NCBI RefSeq assembly: GCF_003344045.1
Contig: NZ_QFWX01000004.1
Location: 62,001-126,000 of the forward strand
DNA length: 64,000 nucleotides
Direction of reading: 5' to 3'
DNA from: Marinobacter vulgaris
Lineage (GTDB): Bacteria; Pseudomonadota; Gammaproteobacteria; Pseudomonadales; Oleiphilaceae
Part shown: positions 35,822-44,294 of the stretch, piece by piece
Numbering within the stretch: position 1 is the stretch's first letter
Layout: every line of letters starts with the position of its first letter
Program-made: the position numbers and the translations under genes
Notes under the pieces: model-generated
What the model was told of the DNA's origin: nothing
What the model saw: the letters and a program-made list of their open reading frames with translations, nothing else
Database searches by the model: none

Positions 35822-36322
35822 TCACTCCTTCCCTGAAAACAATTGCCGCCGGCGACGACTGTCTGACCGCCGGCGGGCGAAAAAATCACTGACAACACCA
35901 CCGCACTGGTCGGCAAGAACACCGCCGACGGCTTCAACACGCCAATTCAGATGCTCATCTTCCAGTGTCCGCCGGGCGGATTGCACGGCACCGGCTTTCG
36001 GTTCGGCCGCACCATAAACGAGACGGCTGACGCGGCTGTGCACGATAGCGCCCACGCACATGGTACAAGGCTCAAGGGTGACGTAAAGCGTCGCACCCGG
36101 CAACCGGTAATTACCAACCCGGCTGCCGGCATCCCGCAGCGCCCGGATTTCGGCGTGGGCGGTGGGATCGCACCCACTGATCGGCGCGTTGAAGCCGGCG
36201 CCGATTTCCTTGCCGTCAAGCACCACAACCGCCCCGACCGGAACTTCTCCCACAGCCGCCGCCTGCACGGCCAGCTGCAGGGCCCGGCCCATCCAGGCCT
36301 CATCGATCGCATTACCAGTCAT
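35822..36322 (-). CDS. tadA: tRNA adenosine(34) deaminase TadA
   Basis: A 166-residue zinc deaminase that converts A34 to inosine in tRNA-Arg(ACG). Zinc and catalytic residues appear in PTAHAEIRALRDAG (HAE) and TLEPCTMCVGAIVHS (PCxxC). The ATG at 36322 has AGGAA upstream and gives a length like E. coli (167); the open frame reaches back to 36370. It is the first gene of tadA-galE-ugd-HIT. Confidence 0.94.
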   Translation of the reverse strand: MTGNAIDEAWMGRALQLAVQAAAVGEVPVGAVVVLDGKEIGAGFNAPISGCDPTAHAEIRALRDAGSRVGNYRLPGATLYVTLEPCTMCVGAIVHSRVSRLVYGAAEPKAGAVQSARRTLEDEHLNWRVEAVGGVLADQCGGVVSDFFARRRSDSRRRRQLFSGKE

Positions 36323-36495
36323 GATTTCCTGCCCGTTATTTCCGGGTCGTGATTTTCGCCTGACTGCCATGCTGGTACAAGCGGGGTATGCCGGTTCGCG
36401 GGAAAATTTCGGTTTTCAGGCAGCACCATCACCTTGCCAGAGTCCAAAAACTTAATTTATGTACATCTTATATATTGCCTTCGGCAACCGCCTTA

Positions 36496-36509
36496 GTGCG
36501 ATAGCGAAC
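36496..36509. promoter_or_regulatory. Palindromic stress-region motif, site 1
   Basis: GTGCG-ATAG-CGAAC has arms matching in four of five pairs. It lies 167 bases before the PRC-barrel start. It shares its core with the sites at 42815, 42878, 47046 and 47135. Confidence 0.45.
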
Positions 36510-36548
36510 CGACTGAGAAATCGACTGGGCTTATGTTGGGAGTTCATC

Positions 36549-36576
36549 CTGAATTGCATGTTGCGTGGCAATTCAG
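36549..36576 (+). other. Hairpin in the PRC-barrel gene leader
   Basis: CTGAATTGC and GCAATTCAG form a perfect 9-bp stem with a 10-base loop. No T-tract follows, so it is not a typical terminator. Confidence 0.35.
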
Positions 36577-36675
36577 ACCTCTTCCCAGCAATGATGCCGG
36601 GGAAGAACAGCTTTGATGAAGCGGTTAGACAGGACACGTTGTCCCACTAGCACACCCAGCTCGAAGGAGATTTCT

Positions 36676-37209
36676 ATGAAAAAGCTACATTCACTCGCAT
36701 TTTATGCATTGGTCACACCTGCCATCACCCTGGGTTCAGGTGCCGTGCTCGCCGCCCAAGCGGGTAGTGAGAATAACGATCTGGGAGAGCAGAGCATGGG
36801 TCAGGATGCTAAACAGCAACAACAGGGCAACCAGGACTCCATGAAGTCCAATGCCAGGACTACCCAAACCGACCAGAAAACCCGGGACCAGTCCGATATG
36901 CAGAACAAGGGCTATCTGGACTCTGTACCTGCGGATGGCGCGCGGGCCAGCGACCTCATCAGTGCCGAGATCAAAACCACGGATGACGAGAACGTGGGTT
37001 CGGTCACTGACCTGATCATCGACAAGAACGGCAAGGTCGTCGCTGTTGTCGTTGGCGTTGGCGGGTTCCTTGGCATGGCGGAGAAAGATGTGGCCATAGG
37101 TTGGGATGAGGTAACGATGTCTCGGGATTCGGACGAGTTACAACTCCAGATCGATATGACCCGGGATGATCTGCAGGCTGCGCCGAGTTATAAGCAGCTG
37201 GATGATTGA
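36676..37209 (+). CDS. Secreted PRC-barrel domain protein
   Basis: A 177-residue exported protein with signal peptide ending AVLAA (about residue 27). A low-complexity, Gln/Asn/Asp-rich linker (residues 28-80, DAKQQQQGNQDSMKS) precedes a PRC-barrel domain (about residues 90-165) with ASDLISAEIKTTDDENVGSV, DLIIDKNGKVVAVVVGVGGF and the EKDVAIGWDEV strand. PRC-barrel proteins of this type are common among stress- and desiccation-induced genes; biochemical role unknown. AAGGAG lies seven bases before the ATG. Confidence 0.82.
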   Translation: MKKLHSLAFYALVTPAITLGSGAVLAAQAGSENNDLGEQSMGQDAKQQQQGNQDSMKSNARTTQTDQKTRDQSDMQNKGYLDSVPADGARASDLISAEIKTTDDENVGSVTDLIIDKNGKVVAVVVGVGGFLGMAEKDVAIGWDEVTMSRDSDELQLQIDMTRDDLQAAPSYKQLDD

Positions 37210-37320
37210 AAGCCAGATCCCCCCTCAAACTTCAGGGTGGAATAAATAAGTGTGGCGAGGCGAAGGCCTCTGCCACATTCAATGGCGCGCGATGCGTCAA
37301 TCTACAGGGAGGAAAGAATC

Positions 37321-37587
37321 ATGGGCATCATCATATGGCTCATCATGGGCGGCGTGGTCGGCTGGATCGCAAGCATGATCATGGGCACCAACGGCCGGCA
37401 GGGCATCATCCTCAACGTGGTGGTCGGCATCGTCGGTGCACTGATCGGCGGCTGGCTGATCGGGCCGCTGCTTGGCGCCGGCTCTATTAATGAGGGCATC
37501 ACCATCATGAGTTTCGTTGTGTCACTGATCGGCGCCGTGATACTGCTCGCCATCGTGAGGCTTATTCAGGGCATGACCGCACGCTGA
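37321..37587 (+). CDS. GlsB/YeaQ/YmgE small stress membrane protein
   Basis: An 88-residue protein of the transglycosylase-associated (GlsB/YeaQ/YmgE) family: three hydrophobic helices rich in glycine (MGIIIWLIMGGVVGWIASMI, the NVVVGIVGALIGGWLIGPLL segment and a C-terminal helix). Members are general-stress, often RpoS-controlled membrane proteins; function unknown. GGGAGGAAAG precedes the start. It is 111 bases after the PRC-barrel gene and probably in the same transcript. Confidence 0.88.
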   Translation: MGIIIWLIMGGVVGWIASMIMGTNGRQGIILNVVVGIVGALIGGWLIGPLLGAGSINEGITIMSFVVSLIGAVILLAIVRLIQGMTAR

Positions 37588-37594
37588 CCCACAT

Positions 37595-37627
37595 GGCCAG
37601 CCACTCGACAGGACTGAGTGGCTGGCC
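37595..37627 (+). terminator. Strong hairpin between glsB-like and diguanylate cyclase genes
   Basis: GGCCAGCCACTC and GAGTGGCTGGCC form a perfect 12-bp stem with a 9-base loop, seven bases after the stop. No T-run follows, so it may attenuate or protect the mRNA rather than terminate fully. Confidence 0.5.
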
Positions 37628-37648
37628 GGAGACGACTTTGCAAGTTCT

Positions 37649-39001
37649 ATGGAATACGAAACAGTGCCGACACATATGCGATTAGCCGATTTTATCCGGG
37701 CGGAAATAGAGCCGATTCTCAAGAATTGGGAAGAGTTTGCCAAAACAATCTTCCATGCCGGCCATATGGACAAGGCCGGCCTTCGCGACCACGCCAGGGA
37801 AATGCTTCTGGAGATCGCCAACGACCTCAACTCCCAACAGAGTGATCACGAGCAGGCTGCTAAATCGCAGGGTCGTGGCCCGTCGGATGGGCAAGAGTCC
37901 TGGGCGGAAGTGCACGGAGGTGATCGACAGATCAGTGGCTTCAGTATCATGGAAACCATTTCCGAGTTCAGGGCCCTGCGGGCGAGCGTGGTCTCACTCT
38001 GGACTAAGACCTATCCCACAGTTACCGGGCAGCAGCTTGATGACCTTACCCGGTTCCATGAAGCCGTAGACCAGGCCGTCGCAGAATCCTTGGAGCAGTA
38101 TGCGGCGGTCAAGGAGATGGAAACGCGGCTGTTCGGCGCCATACTGGTGGCATCCCCTGATCCGATCTATGTGCTGGATCTCAAAGGCCGCTTTATCTAT
38201 GCCAACCGGGCCACTGCCGATCTTTTTGCCCTGCCGCCCGATGCGATCATCGGAAAGTCCAATTTTGACCTCGGGTTTTCATTTGCTTCGGACTTCCAGC
38301 GCAATCAGGAAAAGGTCATTGCCGATCACTCCACTTACCGGGGCAAATTCGTCCACACCTTTGCTTCCCGCCAGGGTGAAAGATTCGAGTATCTGCTTGC
38401 GCCCGTTCTCGACGAGCACCAGAACACCGAAGCGACCGTATGTATCATCCAGGACGTGACCGAACGGGCGCTCGCAGAGGAGAAAATATGGCACAACGCC
38501 CATCATGACCCTCTGACCGGGCTGCCGAACCGACGACTGTTTCTGGATCGCCTGGAACAGGAGCTCAAACATGCCAACCGCAGTAGCCTGCCGCTTGCGC
38601 TGCTGTTCATGGACCTTGATGGTTTCAAGGAAGTCAACGATTCACTCGGCCATGAAGCGGGCGACCGTGTCCTGTGCGACGTCGCAGAACGCCTTGCTGA
38701 GTGTGTGCGGGAAGACGATACGGTTGCCCGCCAGGGGGGCGACGAGTTTACCGTCATTCTGACCGCCGCCAGGCGGCGCAAGGATGTCGAGCTTGTGGCC
38801 CAGAGTATTATTGATGCCCTTGCGAAGCCTTTCCAGACCGCACTACAACCTGTCCACATTTCCGTGAGCATCGGGATCTCGTTCTACCCCCAGGACGCAT
38901 CTTCTCCTCTCGCGCTTCTGGAGGCAGCAGATCGAGCCATGTACAGGGCCAAAGAGTCCGGTTCGAACCGGATGTGTTTTCACGACGGGCCTACTCAATG
39001 A
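37649..39001 (+). CDS. RsbRD-PAS-GGDEF diguanylate cyclase
   Basis: A 450-residue soluble protein. Residues about 1-150 resemble the RsbRD_N sensor domain (SDFI-like LADFIRAEIEPILKNWEEFA and LDDLTRFHEAVDQAVAES). A PAS domain follows (about 160-275, ILVASPDPIYVLDLKGRFIY) and then a GGDEF domain (from about 285, HHDPLTGLPNRRLFLDRL). The active-site GGDEF is intact in VARQGGDEFTV, and the RxxD inhibitory site (REDD) sits in the standard place, so it should make c-di-GMP under product inhibition. No EAL domain or transmembrane helix is present. The start may be 37649 or the ATG at 37676. RsbRD input suggests stress sensing. Confidence 0.88.
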   Translation: MEYETVPTHMRLADFIRAEIEPILKNWEEFAKTIFHAGHMDKAGLRDHAREMLLEIANDLNSQQSDHEQAAKSQGRGPSDGQESWAEVHGGDRQISGFSIMETISEFRALRASVVSLWTKTYPTVTGQQLDDLTRFHEAVDQAVAESLEQYAAVKEMETRLFGAILVASPDPIYVLDLKGRFIYANRATADLFALPPDAIIGKSNFDLGFSFASDFQRNQEKVIADHSTYRGKFVHTFASRQGERFEYLLAPVLDEHQNTEATVCIIQDVTERALAEEKIWHNAHHDPLTGLPNRRLFLDRLEQELKHANRSSLPLALLFMDLDGFKEVNDSLGHEAGDRVLCDVAERLAECVREDDTVARQGGDEFTVILTAARRRKDVELVAQSIIDALAKPFQTALQPVHISVSIGISFYPQDASSPLALLEAADRAMYRAKESGSNRMCFHDGPTQ

Positions 39002-39021
39002 GAGGAACCTTTTTCCTGACT

Positions 39022-40305
39022 TCAGGAAGCGGAAAACGCAGCAACTCTGCGCACTGCATCGATATCGTCGGGAAGTGACATGGCCCGCTCCGAGCGGGCC
39101 AGTGCCATTCGTGAATGTTTCCTGGCGGCGGCAACCATCGCGTCGTCATCGGTTTCCGCCAACGCCCAAAGCGCTTTTTGCAGGCGAATGGACACTTCGA
39201 CCATACCTGCTCCATCACGGGCTATGGCCGTAAAGGCGTCATCGAACAGGTCGTCTACCACCAGCTCCGGAACCGATACACGGTCATAGCTGGGCGGCTC
39301 TAAGCTGCCCTCAAGCGGGGATTGCCACAGCGTAAACAGTCGTACCATGGTGCCGATCACATTGATCGCGGTTCCCGGATCATTGATGCCGGGCGACAGC
39401 GCTTTGTCGGCGATTTCGGATAACGCAAGAAGCCCAAAGCGGGGGTCATCCTCAAAGGTACGGCTTGAACTGATGGAAAATGCGCTGGTAAAAGCATCCC
39501 GGTTGAATGCCTCGCACTGCTCACGGCACCCCTCAATGCGAATCAGCGGGCGGCTTGTGCTCACAAATTTACCAGGCAGTGCGAGCACGACTACGCGGCA
39601 GGCGAGTGCCTCGGCGCTGGACTGTAACGTCTCCAGATCAATACGCTGAATATAACCAACCGTTGACGAACAGATCGGGATGCCTTGGTCATCCGACTGA
39701 TGAGGCGACGCTTTCAAAGCACCGAGCGTGGGTAAACGCCGGCGCCGGTCCAGCGCGTCGCCGGCTGCCTTTTCCGCTTTCTCAATGGTATTCACCACCC
39801 TTCCCAGCCGGGCAATCCGGTCCACCCAGCGAACGAATGTAATGATGACAATGGCAAACACCAGCAGGGTAAGTACGAAGATCGCAAACATGCCCGCCGT
39901 ATCATACAAGTCATTCTGGACAGTTATCAGCGAGACAATGCTGAAGATGAAGGCGCCGATAAACGCCGACAACGCGTTCTGGGTCACGTCATCTGCAATT
40001 ACCAGGGGTATGGACCGGGGGGTGGCCCCGGCGCTGGCAGATGCATAGGCGGCAACCATGGAACCGACCGCAAAAGTCGCAACCACAAGCATGCTCGAAG
40101 CCATGATGGACAGTAGCGACTCCACGGATTCCATCGCGATCTCCGGCACCACATCGGACAGCCCCAAATCGTCGGCCAGCATGGCGATGAATGTGCCACC
40201 GATAGAGAGCACGCAAAGAACCAGCGGCTTGACCCACAACCGCTCGTTAATGCGACTTAAAGCGAAGCGCAGCCTGTCCAGCGTAAGCCGTTTTGATTGG
40301 GCCAT
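39022..40305 (-). CDS. DUF2254 membrane protein, copy A
   Basis: A 427-residue protein of the DUF2254 family. Four N-terminal hydrophobic segments (about residues 25-45, 60-90, 105-130 and 140-165) precede a soluble C-terminal domain with the family stretch GLLALSEIADKALSPGINDPGTA. Function is unknown in the literature I can recall. GGATTG lies before the ATG. It is convergent with the cyclase gene and downstream of katE on the same strand. A second, more distant DUF2254 gene lies on the other side of katE. Confidence 0.82.
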   Translation of the reverse strand: MAQSKRLTLDRLRFALSRINERLWVKPLVLCVLSIGGTFIAMLADDLGLSDVVPEIAMESVESLLSIMASSMLVVATFAVGSMVAAYASASAGATPRSIPLVIADDVTQNALSAFIGAFIFSIVSLITVQNDLYDTAGMFAIFVLTLLVFAIVIITFVRWVDRIARLGRVVNTIEKAEKAAGDALDRRRRLPTLGALKASPHQSDDQGIPICSSTVGYIQRIDLETLQSSAEALACRVVVLALPGKFVSTSRPLIRIEGCREQCEAFNRDAFTSAFSISSSRTFEDDPRFGLLALSEIADKALSPGINDPGTAINVIGTMVRLFTLWQSPLEGSLEPPSYDRVSVPELVVDDLFDDAFTAIARDGAGMVEVSIRLQKALWALAETDDDAMVAAARKHSRMALARSERAMSLPDDIDAVRRVAAFSAS

Positions 40306-40334
40306 AATTCAATCCTTCACCAAAATGCGCAGGG

Positions 40335-40711
40335 TTACACTCCCTCGCGGGATGGATGTCGTTGGGCCGCGATCGCCTCCATAAAGGCCGGCGCGATTGC
40401 GGCCGCATCGGCACTGTCCGCCAGCAGAATACCTGGGTCCTGCTCTGCCTCTGCTCCGATGCATGCTTTTTCCAACAGCTTCCGCCCGGCACCCAAAGCA
40501 AGTATTGTTTTGCAGTGCTTGAAGTGATCTTTGACAAACTCCATGGTATCGGGGTTATCGACCAGCGCCTGTGCCGCGGCACTGCCATCGGGCACCACCA
40601 GAGCGTCGAACAGGAATCCCGGGGCATTCTCCAGCGATTTGTCCGCCTCCAGCTTCTCACCGGATTCGCCGGCAAACAGGCCTACCCGTGGACCTACAAA
40701 ATGAACCACAG
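40335..40711 (-). pseudogene. katE: katE C-terminal domain, out of frame with the catalase core
   Basis: The frame downstream of the katE stop encodes the expected large-catalase C-terminal flavodoxin/GATase-like domain: [25 protein letters not shown]... with LFDALVVPDGSAAAQAL. Its register differs from the core by one base at the C-run 40712-40717 (six Gs on the coding strand). Seven Gs would restore [15 protein letters not shown] and a full-length HPII of about 800 residues. No independent start signal is visible, so it is probably untranslated unless frameshifting occurs or the base is an assembly error. Confidence 0.8.
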
Positions 40712-42718
40712 CCCCCCATCGGTCAGCGCGCTGTGCAGGCTGGCTAGAGAGGCGTGGTGAACGCCCTCCTCCACCAACACCGCAACCTGGCGGGTGCGGA
40801 CGCCGCTTTCTCCTGGCAGCGCCGTCAGCGACAGTGCGGGCGAGTTAGTGACTTCCGGAGGCTGCGGATTATCCATGACCTTCGGCATGGCCGCGGGCAC
40901 CTCCATACCCAGTCCCGCCGCAACCTTGGCAGCCAGGTCCTTGGAAACATTCACCAGCGAGGACACCATCCACTCACGAATGGCAGGCACGCCGACCTTG
41001 CTGAGTTCGAAAGTGAATCCGGCTACGATATGCGCCTGCTCGACAGCCGTCTGGCTGTCGAAGAACAGGGTGGCCTGGGCATAATGCTCGCCGAATTTCT
41101 CTGGCTTGCCACGGACTTTGTCTTCCGCACTCGTGTCGGGAAAGGACACAAAGCCCGCGGTTCCCGCCTGGAAGGGGCAGCCACCGGCCAATGAATTCGG
41201 CTCGTAGGCAACGCGCCCGCGGTGCACAGCCTGCCGGTGCAAGCCATCGCGCTGGTTGTTCTGTACCTGGGCCAGAGGCGCATTGATGGGGATTTCGTGA
41301 AAGTTGGGGCCGCCGAGTCGCGTGAGCTGGGTATCGGCATAGGAATGGATTCGGCCGGCCAGTAAGGGATCATTGGAGAAGTCGATCCCTGGGACGACAT
41401 GGGCCGTGCAGAAAGCGACCTGCTCGGTCTCCGCAAAAAAGTTGTCCGGATTGCGGTTAAGAACCATCCGCCCGACTGGCGTAAGCGGTACCAGTTCCTC
41501 TGGTATTATCTTGGTTGAGTCGAGCACATCGAAGCTGAAGCCCTCCGCTTGCTCCTCAGTAAATATCTGCAGCCCCAATTCCCACTCCGGGAATTGGCCG
41601 GACTCAATGGCCTCCCACAAATCCCGTCGATGAAAATCGGGGTCTGCGCCCGATATCTTGACCGCTTCGTCCCAGACCAGTGAGTGGGTACCCTGCAGCG
41701 GCTTCCAGTGGAATTTACAAAATACGGATTGCCCCTGTTCGTTGACCAGGCGGAACGTATGCACGCCAAAACCCTGCATCATCCGGTAGCTGCGCGGTAT
41801 GCCGCGATCCGACATCACCCACATCAGCATGTGGGTGGATTCAGGCATCAGCGAGACGAAATCCCAGAAAGTGTCATGGGCAGACGCCGCCTGAGGCATG
41901 CCGTGATGGGGCTCCGGCTTGAGGGCGTGGACCAGATCGGGAAACTTCATCGCGTCCTGAATGAAGAAAACCGGTATGTTATTGCCGACCAGATCCCAGT
42001 TGCCTTCGTCGGTATAGAACTTGACCGCAAACCCCCTGGCGTCTCGCGCGGTGTCTTTCGAACCGCGTTCGCCTGCCACGGTGGAAAAGCGCGCGAACAC
42101 CGGCGTCCTCTTGCCTTTCTCGGCGAACGGCGCGGCACAGGTGAACTTGGTCAATGCGTCGTAGGCCTCGAAGTACCCGTGTGCCGCTGAGCCCCGTGCG
42201 TGGACGATGCGCTCCGGTATTCGCTCATGATCAAAGTGAGTGATCTTTTCCCGCAGAATGAAATCCTCGAGTAATGATGGCCCCCGCAATCCTGCTTTCA
42301 GGGTGTTCTGATTGTCGCCGATGGGGACACCCTGATTGGTCGTCAACGGTTGGCCACTCGGGTCAACCCTGACCCGGTCGAGAGATTCGATGGTGGCATT
42401 GGTTCCGAGCTCTGCCGCGCTGCCGGTTTTCGCCGTGCCTGTGGCTTCAGTGGCGGTACTTGAGGTCAACTCGCTGGAGCCCGGTTCCACGGTCTCCCCG
42501 GCCGGTGGTGCTATAGCGTTGTCGTGCCCATGCTCGAGTGCCTTGATGCTGTTATGGGGCTTCGCGGCAACGAAGTCATCGCTCGCGCCAGCTTGCTTCG
42601 CGACGATGTCGTTCGTTCTGAGCACGCCGTCATTGGCCTTCTCTGGCGCGGTCGCGCCCGACTTCGCGCGTTTGCTTGGCACTGGCGACGACCGGGACGT
42701 TTTTTTGTTCATAGCCAT
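40694..42718 (-). CDS. katE: Large-subunit catalase HPII (KatE), C-terminus lost by frameshift
   Basis: A clade II haem catalase. After an unusual low-complexity N-terminus (residues 1-105, Ser/Ala/Thr-rich) come the active-site His stretch [19 protein letters not shown], the distal Asn region [20 protein letters not shown] and the haem-ligand Tyr in [16 protein letters not shown]. The catalytic core is complete, but the frame stops at 40694, just after [18 protein letters not shown], about 12 residues beyond a GGGGGG run. The rest of the C-terminal domain follows in another frame. GGAG precedes the ATG. The truncated 674-residue product could retain activity but lacks a domain that stabilises the E. 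coli tetramer. Confidence 0.9.
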   Translation of the reverse strand: MAMNKKTSRSSPVPSKRAKSGATAPEKANDGVLRTNDIVAKQAGASDDFVAAKPHNSIKALEHGHDNAIAPPAGETVEPGSSELTSSTATEATGTAKTGSAAELGTNATIESLDRVRVDPSGQPLTTNQGVPIGDNQNTLKAGLRGPSLLEDFILREKITHFDHERIPERIVHARGSAAHGYFEAYDALTKFTCAAPFAEKGKRTPVFARFSTVAGERGSKDTARDARGFAVKFYTDEGNWDLVGNNIPVFFIQDAMKFPDLVHALKPEPHHGMPQAASAHDTFWDFVSLMPESTHMLMWVMSDRGIPRSYRMMQGFGVHTFRLVNEQGQSVFCKFHWKPLQGTHSLVWDEAVKISGADPDFHRRDLWEAIESGQFPEWELGLQIFTEEQAEGFSFDVLDSTKIIPEELVPLTPVGRMVLNRNPDNFFAETEQVAFCTAHVVPGIDFSNDPLLAGRIHSYADTQLTRLGGPNFHEIPINAPLAQVQNNQRDGLHRQAVHRGRVAYEPNSLAGGCPFQAGTAGFVSFPDTSAEDKVRGKPEKFGEHYAQATLFFDSQTAVEQAHIVAGFTFELSKVGVPAIREWMVSSLVNVSKDLAAKVAAGLGMEVPAAMPKVMDNPQPPEVTNSPALSLTALPGESGVRTRQVAVLVEEGVHHASLASLHSALTDGGLWFIL

Positions 42719-42814
42719 GATTCTTCTCCGGGGAGTTGGGAAGTGGGGACAATTGAGATACCGCTCAAACCGCGAGCCATGGGGGGATTTTCGTGCCGAT
42801 GGCGACAGGTGTCT

Positions 42815-42828
42815 GTTCGATAGCGAAC
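42815..42828. promoter_or_regulatory. Palindromic stress-region motif, site 2
   Basis: GTTCG-ATAG-CGAAC has perfect 5-bp arms. It lies 97 bases upstream of the katE start in the katE/DUF2254 divergent gap. Confidence 0.5.
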
Positions 42829-42877
42829 GCTCGCACCCCGCTGAACTCCCTCAATCATTCCATAGCATGTGCACTCG

Positions 42878-42891
42878 GTGTGATAACGCAC
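42878..42891. promoter_or_regulatory. Palindromic stress-region motif, site 3
   Basis: GTGTG-ATAA-CGCAC has arms matching in four of five pairs. It is 50 bases from site 2 and 73 bases ahead of the second DUF2254 gene, so the two sites could serve divergent promoters. Confidence 0.45.
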
Positions 42892-42963
42892 CGACGACGC
42901 TGTGGTCGTCGGGTGACTCTGGGGGCCACACACGCCAGAAATAATTCATCAGGAGGAAACAGC

Positions 42964-44277
42964 ATGGGGCAGATCAACCGCGGCAGACCCAAGCCCCGGT
43001 GGACATCTCTCCGCCTCGCCGAGATCACGGTGTCGATGATCGTAGCGATGACCGCCGGCCTCTGCGTGGGAGTGGCCGCTTTGGCCGTGGATACTAAATG
43101 GCTTTGGCCTCCCCCTGTGGAACTCGGCACCGTTGCCGATGCAAGGGTCCTGCTGGGCGCTGTGACCAGTGGTCTGATCACGGTTGCGGTGTTTGGCTTG
43201 TGGATGCGTACAGTAGTGGTTGGTCTCATGGCCGCCCATTTCTCGCCCCGCACGTTGCTGATCTTCCTGGACGACAGTTTCCAACGTAAGTTGCTCGCCT
43301 CCATGTCTGCGGGTGTCGTGGCCGTGCTGGTCATTCTGTTGAGGATGCCTACGAACGATCAGGCAGCAGCCCCCCTGGTGAGTACGGTGCTCGTGGTAAT
43401 GATTGCGCTTGCCGCGATGGCGGGCGTGCTGCTGGCGATCCAGCACGCTACGCGGAGCCTGTCGCTGCCGGAACTGATCAGCCGGCTTGCCGAAGACGCC
43501 CTCGAGGTGCTCGATCGCCATCCCAAAGCCCGGGTTGAATTTGCCGATATACCACCACCGCTGTCTGCGCGGCGGACCGTACTGGCCCCGGGAACCGGCT
43601 GGATAACCGGTATCGACATCGACCGGATTCGCAAGGCACTGCCGGTTGGCGGGGCCGTACATTTACGTTGCCGGATTGGCGAATTTGTCACCCCCCGGCG
43701 CCCTGTGGCGCTCGTCTCCTCAACTGGAATCGAGGTAGAAGAAGCTGACTCCGACGCTGTGTCCAAAGCATTCAACCTTGCCCGTACCCGCAGCCCCGAA
43801 ATGGACTTGGTTTTTGCAGTAAGCCAGCTGGTGGATGTAGGGACATTCGCCTTGCAGGCGCGGGCGGACACCTCAACTGCCCACGAGGTCATGGTTCACC
43901 TCGAAGCCGTGCTCGAGGAAATCGTCTATCGGGGGCTGCCACGTCGGCACGACCGGGATACGGAAGGTCGTTGCGTCTATGACGAGGTCGGCTGGGACAC
44001 GGCCGACCTCGTGCAGCTGTGCGTGGAACGTCTTCGGGAGCAGGCTTCCCGAGACCCGGAGGCGGCGCGACACTTGATGCATATGCTTCATCGGGTGCGG
44101 GAGGCCGCCGAGAACTGTGAGGAATTCGCGGTCGTCACCGAGGTCGAGTGTCAGGTGGAGATGGTGCGGATGCTTGCACAAGCCAACGGCATGCTGACTC
44201 AAGACCGTCAGCGGCTTGAGCGAGAGGCAGAGATCATCGTCAACGGTGACCCCGCCGGCCACGTACGCCACACATGA
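42964..44277 (+). CDS. DUF2254 membrane protein, copy B
   Basis: A 437-residue relative of the DUF2254 family, clearly diverged from copy A. Four N-terminal hydrophobic helices (about 20-45, 65-90, 105-125 and 140-160) precede a soluble domain with DSDAVSKAFNLARTRSPEMD and DLVFAVSQLVDVGTFAL, which corresponds to the GLxxLxDIAxxALSPGxNDP stretch of the family but with the loop altered (no NDP). CAGGAGGAAACAGC forms a strong ribosome site. It runs divergent from katE and is followed, 17 bases on, by the oxidoreductase gene. Confidence 0.72.
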   Translation: MGQINRGRPKPRWTSLRLAEITVSMIVAMTAGLCVGVAALAVDTKWLWPPPVELGTVADARVLLGAVTSGLITVAVFGLWMRTVVVGLMAAHFSPRTLLIFLDDSFQRKLLASMSAGVVAVLVILLRMPTNDQAAAPLVSTVLVVMIALAAMAGVLLAIQHATRSLSLPELISRLAEDALEVLDRHPKARVEFADIPPPLSARRTVLAPGTGWITGIDIDRIRKALPVGGAVHLRCRIGEFVTPRRPVALVSSTGIEVEEADSDAVSKAFNLARTRSPEMDLVFAVSQLVDVGTFALQARADTSTAHEVMVHLEAVLEEIVYRGLPRRHDRDTEGRCVYDEVGWDTADLVQLCVERLREQASRDPEAARHLMHMLHRVREAAENCEEFAVVTEVECQVEMVRMLAQANGMLTQDRQRLEREAEIIVNGDPAGHVRHT

Positions 44278-44294
44278 TCTGTCAGGAGTGATCG

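Larger units (their letters stand above)
36371..36675. other. Intergenic region ahead of the stress genes
   Basis: About 305 bases without a gene, between tadA and the PRC-barrel gene. They contain the palindromic site at 36496-36509 and a perfect 9-bp hairpin at 36549-36576. The latter may fall in the 5' untranslated RNA of the PRC-barrel gene. Confidence 0.5.
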
